A stretch of 64,000 nucleotides of DNA from JANQEU01 sp965601455 (GTDB lineage: Bacteria > Bacteroidota > Bacteroidia > Cytophagales > Cyclobacteriaceae), in contig OZ271831.1 in assembly GCA_965601455.1 (NCBI GenBank), forward strand, positions 2,852,001 to 2,916,000. Direction: 5' to 3'. Below the pieces are notes generated by a model that searched no databases, had not been told where the DNA came from, and saw only the letters and a program-made list of their open reading frames with translations. This document shows, in pieces, positions 60,343-64,000 of the stretch. A program made the position numbers and the translations under genes. Position 1 is the first letter of the stretch, and each line of letters opens with the position of its first letter.

Positions 60343-61071
60343 TTAAGATTGCCAGTTACGTTTACTCAGCATAACCTGAGACAAAAGCAATCCCAGAACT
60401 ATTATTGATAGGAAGAAAATTAGATCCCTGGAATCAACTACACCCCTACTGAGTGAATCAAAATGGGTACGGGTACTTAGATAACTAAATATCGTTCCAG
60501 CGGTTCCTGTGAACGTACTGCCTACTACGTCGAAAAGCAGGTGAAAAAATACAGAGATAAATAAGGCCAGAAGAAAAGCCACGATTTGATTTGTAGTAAG
60601 ACTACTGGCAAATAGACCAATTGCAATATAGGAGGCAGATAACAGGATGAGTCCTAAATATCCTCCCAAAACACCACCATCATCAACATTTCCAAGTTGG
60701 CTAACGGTAATGTAATATGGAAGAGTACAAATAAGGGCAATAACTACCAAAAGCAAGCATGCTAAAAACTTACCCAGTACAATTTGACTATCAGTTACAG
60801 CTTTGGTTATGAGCAACTCAATAGTACCTGCCCGATTTTCTTCCGCGATCATTTTCATCGTTAGCGCAGGAATAAAGAAGAAGAGAGACCAAAAGGCAAT
60901 TCCAAAAAATACCTGAAGGCTCGCCTGGTTCATTAAGAAAACATTTGATCCAACCAACCATGTAAACAATCCACTCAATCCCAAAAACAGGATAATCATT
61001 ACATAGGCTGTTAATGAATCGAAGAAACCTGCTAATTCGCGCTTAGTAATAATCCAAATTTTGTTCATCAC
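60343..61071 (-). CDS. gldF: GldF-like ABC transporter permease
   Basis: 242 residues, six predicted helices, of the ABC-2 permease type: TKRELAGFFDSLTAYVMIILFLGLSGL at the start, MKMIAEENRAGTIELLITKAVTD (ABC-2 signature) and an ASLTTNQIVAFLLALFISVFF segment. Cytoplasmic-membrane part of the ABC complex with the ATPase two bases upstream and GldG 12 bases downstream. Confidence 0.87.
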   Translation of the reverse strand: MMNKIWIITKRELAGFFDSLTAYVMIILFLGLSGLFTWLVGSNVFLMNQASLQVFFGIAFWSLFFFIPALTMKMIAEENRAGTIELLITKAVTDSQIVLGKFLACLLLVVIALICTLPYYITVSQLGNVDDGGVLGGYLGLILLSASYIAIGLFASSLTTNQIVAFLLALFISVFFHLLFDVVGSTFTGTAGTIFSYLSTRTHFDSLSRGVVDSRDLIFFLSIIVLGLLLSQVMLSKRNWQS

Positions 61072-61073
61072 TC

Positions 61074-61994
61074 TTAATTTGTAAGTTCTCTAAACACATC
61101 TTCCAACCGGGTCTCCACTCCTGTCATTTCCATCAAGTACCATTTCTTGGAGACGCAAAGGTCAAAAATGTCTTTCCTTGAGGAGGATTCGGGCTTTGAT
61201 TGCACATGAAACCAATTCTCCTTACCGTCAATTGGATTTACTCTTTCAACTGTGGGTACCGCGGTTAATGCTTTAGCTATGTCACCTTTACCTTCAATAG
61301 AAATTGTAAGAAGCTCCTGTCCTTGTGCCTGCTGGCGCAAGGTATCGGAGGTACCATCTGCTACAATTCTTCCTTTGTTGATGATCAGTATACGGTCGCA
61401 CGTCGCTTCGACTTCGGATAGAATATGGGAACTCAATATCACCGTTTTTTGAGTACCAAGCTCTTTAATCAACTTCCTTATCTCTACAATCTGATTAGGA
61501 TCGAGGCCTGTTGTAGGCTCATCAAGAACAAGCACTTCCGGATCGTGAATCATTGCTTGAGCTAACCCCACTCGCTGACGATAACCTTTTGAAAGCTCAT
61601 TGATGTTCTTATGTTTTTCTCGGTCCAGGCCACAGGTGTCAATCATTTCGGCAATACGAGAAGGAATTTCACTCTTTTTCACCCCCTGAATTTCAGCGGT
61701 GAATCTCAGATAATCCACAATCGGCATGTCCATATACAATGGATTGTTCTCTGGAAGGTATCCAATCTTCCGTTTGATTGCCTCGGGATTTTTATGAATG
61801 GAAATGCCATCAAGCGTAACATCTCCTGCATTCGGAGCCATGAAGCAGGTAATCATTTTCATTGTGGTGCTTTTTCCGGCTCCATTAGGACCTAAAAATC
61901 CCACAACTTCCCCTGTTTTCACCTCAAACGAAATGTCATTGACCGCCTTTTGGTCACCATAAGTTTTGGTAAGACTATCAACAATTATTGCCAT
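61074..61994 (-). CDS. gldA: GldA-like ABC transporter ATPase
   Basis: 306 residues. Walker A GPNGAGKST (35-43), LSKGYRQRVGLAQA (signature, LSxG type), Walker B LVLDEPTTGLDP, and a C-terminal extension (about 230-306) typical of the GldA/ABC-2 exporter ATPases. First gene of the four-gene gld-like operon. Energises the GldF/GldG complex. Confidence 0.9.
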   Translation of the reverse strand: MAIIVDSLTKTYGDQKAVNDISFEVKTGEVVGFLGPNGAGKSTTMKMITCFMAPNAGDVTLDGISIHKNPEAIKRKIGYLPENNPLYMDMPIVDYLRFTAEIQGVKKSEIPSRIAEMIDTCGLDREKHKNINELSKGYRQRVGLAQAMIHDPEVLVLDEPTTGLDPNQIVEIRKLIKELGTQKTVILSSHILSEVEATCDRILIINKGRIVADGTSDTLRQQAQGQELLTISIEGKGDIAKALTAVPTVERVNPIDGKENWFHVQSKPESSSRKDIFDLCVSKKWYLMEMTGVETRLEDVFRELTN

Positions 61995-62255
61995 AGGTTA
62001 ATTTTTTTCTTAATAAGTGAAGTTTTTAACCCCTATTTCTGATGGCCGCAATAATAGTTTTTCAGCCGATTTTTTTCAAGAGAAATAGCCTGTTAAAATT
62101 GGTTAAACCGAATAGTCGTTGAATGCGAATGAACTTGTGCAATTCAAATGTAGAAAGGGTCTCAAATAGACCTGAATCCAGTGAACAGGAAACTGTCCAG
62201 GTGCTCAATACAACTTACCACAAAAAGAAAACCCCCGAATTGGGGGTAATTTCTT
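61995..62255. other. 261-base intergenic region
   Basis: No gene supported. Contains a small hairpin GGTCT-CAAAT-AGACC near 62158-62172 and the terminator of the receptor gene; presumably the promoter of the gld-like operon is here, but no TAnnTTTG was found on the minus strand. Confidence 0.5.
62222..62247 (-). terminator. Rho-independent terminator of the receptor gene
   Basis: Minus-strand hairpin ACCCCC-AATTC-GGGGGT followed by TTTTCTTTTT, starting nine bases beyond the receptor stop. Confidence 0.8.
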
Positions 62256-64000
62256 TTAGAATCCATCTCCTTCAAAATCTCTTCCTCCTCCTCTATCCCC
62301 TCTTGTCCGTTGCTTTTTCTGGTTTAAACGATACGTAAAAGCAACGCCAAATTGCCGAGCTCTCCATTGAAACTCAGACTCGGAATAAAAGGTGGGTCCA
62401 AATGTTTCTCCACGATATTTTCTTGTGTTAAACGCATCTCTGACATTGAATGAAATCGTTCCGTTATTGTTCAACACATCAAGTGAATATCCGATATCCA
62501 GTGAATAAATGCTCAACCTTCGCCCCTGGGTTGTTTCTTGCGGTGCCCGGTACCAGAAGTTTATCTGGGCGCTGGATCGAGGGGAAAACTTAAGCCTATT
62601 GCTTACCCTTGTGGTGAACGAGAAGGCTTGCGCATTTAGATCCGGTTCACTGGGAGGTGCAATTATTTCGCTGTAGAAAGCATTGAAGTTACCGTTAACA
62701 GAAAACCAGTCAGTAACCTCATGATTCGCATTGAACTCGAATCCGACGGCATTACTTCTTGAAAGGTTTTGCGGGGCACTGAAAGTGATGCCAAACTCGT
62801 CAACCGTACTAATTCGCTGAACAACTCCCTCGGTATACCTGTAATAAACGGCATAATACAGTGTGGAGGTGTTAAAGTTTTGCAACAAACCAAATTCATA
62901 GCTATCCGTAAACTCCGGTTGCAAATTTGGGTTTCCAGTTCGAATATTCCTCGCGTCCGCAAATGATGAAAATGGATTCAAAGACCAAAAGCTTGGTCTA
63001 CTGATTCGTTTGCTGTAAGAACCCTGAAGCGCATTGAATTCGTTTACTTTGAATGTCAGGTTTACACTGGGAAAAAGATTATTATACAGTTGACTGTTTC
63101 TCTCGTCCGTTTGCTTCAGCTCCGTATCAATCTCTGTTCTTTCGTAACGGACACCAACCTGGTAGCTTAATCTGGATAATTCATTCGCATAAATACCGTA
63201 AGTCGCAAAAATGCTTTCATCGTACCGAAAATCGTTGGTGAAATTGGTCAAAACATCGAATCCACCCTCATCATTTTCCTCTCTGACGATATAGTCATTT
63301 CGGACATGCCTGTCATTAAGACGAAAACCAGCCTCGATCTTTCCCTTTTCTCCAACAGGCATGGTGTAGTCGGACTGCACTAATAGCCTGGTTTCGCCTT
63401 CGTCATTAATATTCTCCTGCAATAATGGAGAAAGTGGAAGCCCGGACTCACCGGAAATACCGGTTTCATTGATGGTAGCATCCTCAACCTCGTTATTGTC
63501 CTGATACTGAATATCGAATGTTAGCTTTTGATCTTTTCGATCAAAATTACGAGTATAGTTAATTGAGTATTCAAGGTTTTCATCGTCCTCCAGTTCGTTC
63601 TGGACCCTTAGAATGTTTGACACCAACCGATCCAACTGATCATAGTCCTCGTAGGTGAGATCAGAATTATTGTTCTCATCGCTAAATCGATATAGAAAGC
63701 TTGTGGTGATAACGTTCTTTTCATTAATATAAAAATCCGCGCCAAAGCGGGTATTATAACTTAGTCCTCCTCGTACCCGATCGTTATTTCTAAAAGTGGT
63801 AAAAGTTGTATCCTCAAGAAAGAACTCCTGGTACGAGTTTCCTCCACCTGGAGATTCTCGGTATCTCACCCCCATATTCGCAAACCAGTTGATGGCTTTG
63901 CTCCTATAATTAATATTAAACGACCCTCCGTGATTCATAGGGAACCCGGTATTGGCTTGAAAGCTTCCATTGAATCCCTTACTTCTGTCTTTCTTAAGTT
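62256..64000 (-). CDS. TonB-dependent/outer-membrane beta-barrel receptor (3' part)
   Basis: Partial gene running off the right edge; the frame is open to base 64000 upstream of the ATG at 63938, so the N-terminus and plug are missing. About 580 visible residues of paired beta-strands with loops: RYRESPGGGNSYQEFFLED, FNALQGSYSKRISRPSFWSLNPFSSF, NLQPEFTDSYEFGL, typical of the OMP_b-brl_3 family (SusC/TonB-like barrels). The end is KKQRTRGDRGGGRDFEGDGF, a Gly/Arg-rich tail. Likely an outer-membrane receptor; ligand unknown. Confidence 0.85.
   Translation of the reverse strand, partial: LKKDRSKGFNGSFQANTGFPMNHGGSFNINYRSKAINWFANMGVRYRESPGGGNSYQEFFLEDTTFTTFRNNDRVRGGLSYNTRFGADFYINEKNVITTSFLYRFSDENNNSDLTYEDYDQLDRLVSNILRVQNELEDDENLEYSINYTRNFDRKDQKLTFDIQYQDNNEVEDATINETGISGESGLPLSPLLQENINDEGETRLLVQSDYTMPVGEKGKIEAGFRLNDRHVRNDYIVREENDEGGFDVLTNFTNDFRYDESIFATYGIYANELSRLSYQVGVRYERTEIDTELKQTDERNSQLYNNLFPSVNLTFKVNEFNALQGSYSKRISRPSFWSLNPFSSFADARNIRTGNPNLQPEFTDSYEFGLLQNFNTSTLYYAVYYRYTEGVVQRISTVDEFGITFSAPQNLSRSNAVGFEFNANHEVTDWFSVNGNFNAFYSEIIAPPSEPDLNAQAFSFTTRVSNRLKFSPRSSAQINFWYRAPQETTQGRRLSIYSLDIGYSLDVLNNNGTISFNVRDAFNTRKYRGETFGPTFYSESEFQWRARQFGVAFTYRLNQKKQRTRGDRGGGRDFEGDGF

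Overview
The window looks like chromosomal DNA from a member of the Bacteroidota, probably a marine Cytophagales-type (Flammeovirgaceae-like) bacterium. The signs are family-level: a GldA/GldF/GldG-like ABC operon with a DUF4340 partner, DUF1573, DUF3822, DUF4905, DUF5916 and TIGR02757 proteins, an L25/Ctc ribosomal protein, a Bat-type VWA/TPR pair, a TonB-receptor-type barrel, GH29 and lipoprotein exports, and a Crp/Fnr-DUF2892 pair. Shine-Dalgarno sequences are mostly absent, and many genes are preceded by the Bacteroidota -7 promoter element TAnnTTTG close to the start codon. The assignment is an inference; no rRNA is present.

Layout. 1-7343: end of a YggS-type PLP protein, DUF1573, two Nudix hydrolases, DUF3822-coaD, pyrE, a TIGR02757 protein, a LysM/RlpA-like exported protein and a DUF4905 protein. 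7383-13481: envelope/Kdo block. NfeD, kdsB and a 56-residue membrane microprotein lie on the plus strand. A tightly packed minus-strand operon converges on them: kdsA, a transaldolase-CBS fusion, a KdsC-like HAD phosphatase, a GT2 glycosyltransferase and an NTF2-like protein. 13541-16407: GNAT, pth, rplY, prs and tRNA-Gln. 16561-22001: an SDR of the dienoyl-CoA reductase type, an alpha/beta hydrolase and purL. 22125-29450: a small ORF with its own terminator, then genes fitting oxidative L-fucose use (UxaA-type dehydratase, fuconolactonase-type amidohydrolase, sugar porter, GH29 alpha-L-fucosidase lipoprotein), interrupted by tRNA-Ser and tRNA-Arg genes and an outer-membrane protein. 29504-31863: an NlpC/P60 lipoprotein with a dipeptide epimerase (murein peptide use).

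31969-38804: a small membrane protein, a K+ channel, a FtsX/MacB-type permease, a GMC oxidoreductase with a Tat-exported gluconate-dehydrogenase subunit 3, a Crp/Fnr regulator and DUF2892. A GTGAT-N4-ATCAC palindrome sits between the last two. 38874-42791: ECF sigma factor with an overlapping probable membrane anti-sigma protein, an Ig/cadherin-like lipoprotein, an FAH-family hydrolase (candidate last fucose step) and a thioredoxin-fold lipoprotein. 42902-50335: BatB-like and BatC-like proteins, thiolase, a YwqK/MORN-repeat protein, purC, a STAS protein, RNase Z and a queuosine-precursor transporter. 50340-57754: a DUF5916 protein, an orphan ABC ATPase, a DUF819 transporter, a CoA-pyrophosphatase-type Nudix, a membrane protein, a TPR lipoprotein and a thioredoxin. 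57892-64000: DUF4340, GldG, GldF and GldA-like genes, and the 3' part of an outer-membrane barrel receptor that runs off the window.

No CRISPR array, insertion sequence, prophage or integrase was seen. The most unusual item is the transaldolase-CBS fusion inside the Kdo operon. It combines a fructose-6-phosphate-aldolase-like domain, with altered pocket residues, with the CBS pair normally attached to the arabinose-5-phosphate isomerase KdsD. It may be an alternative or regulated source of arabinose 5-phosphate.
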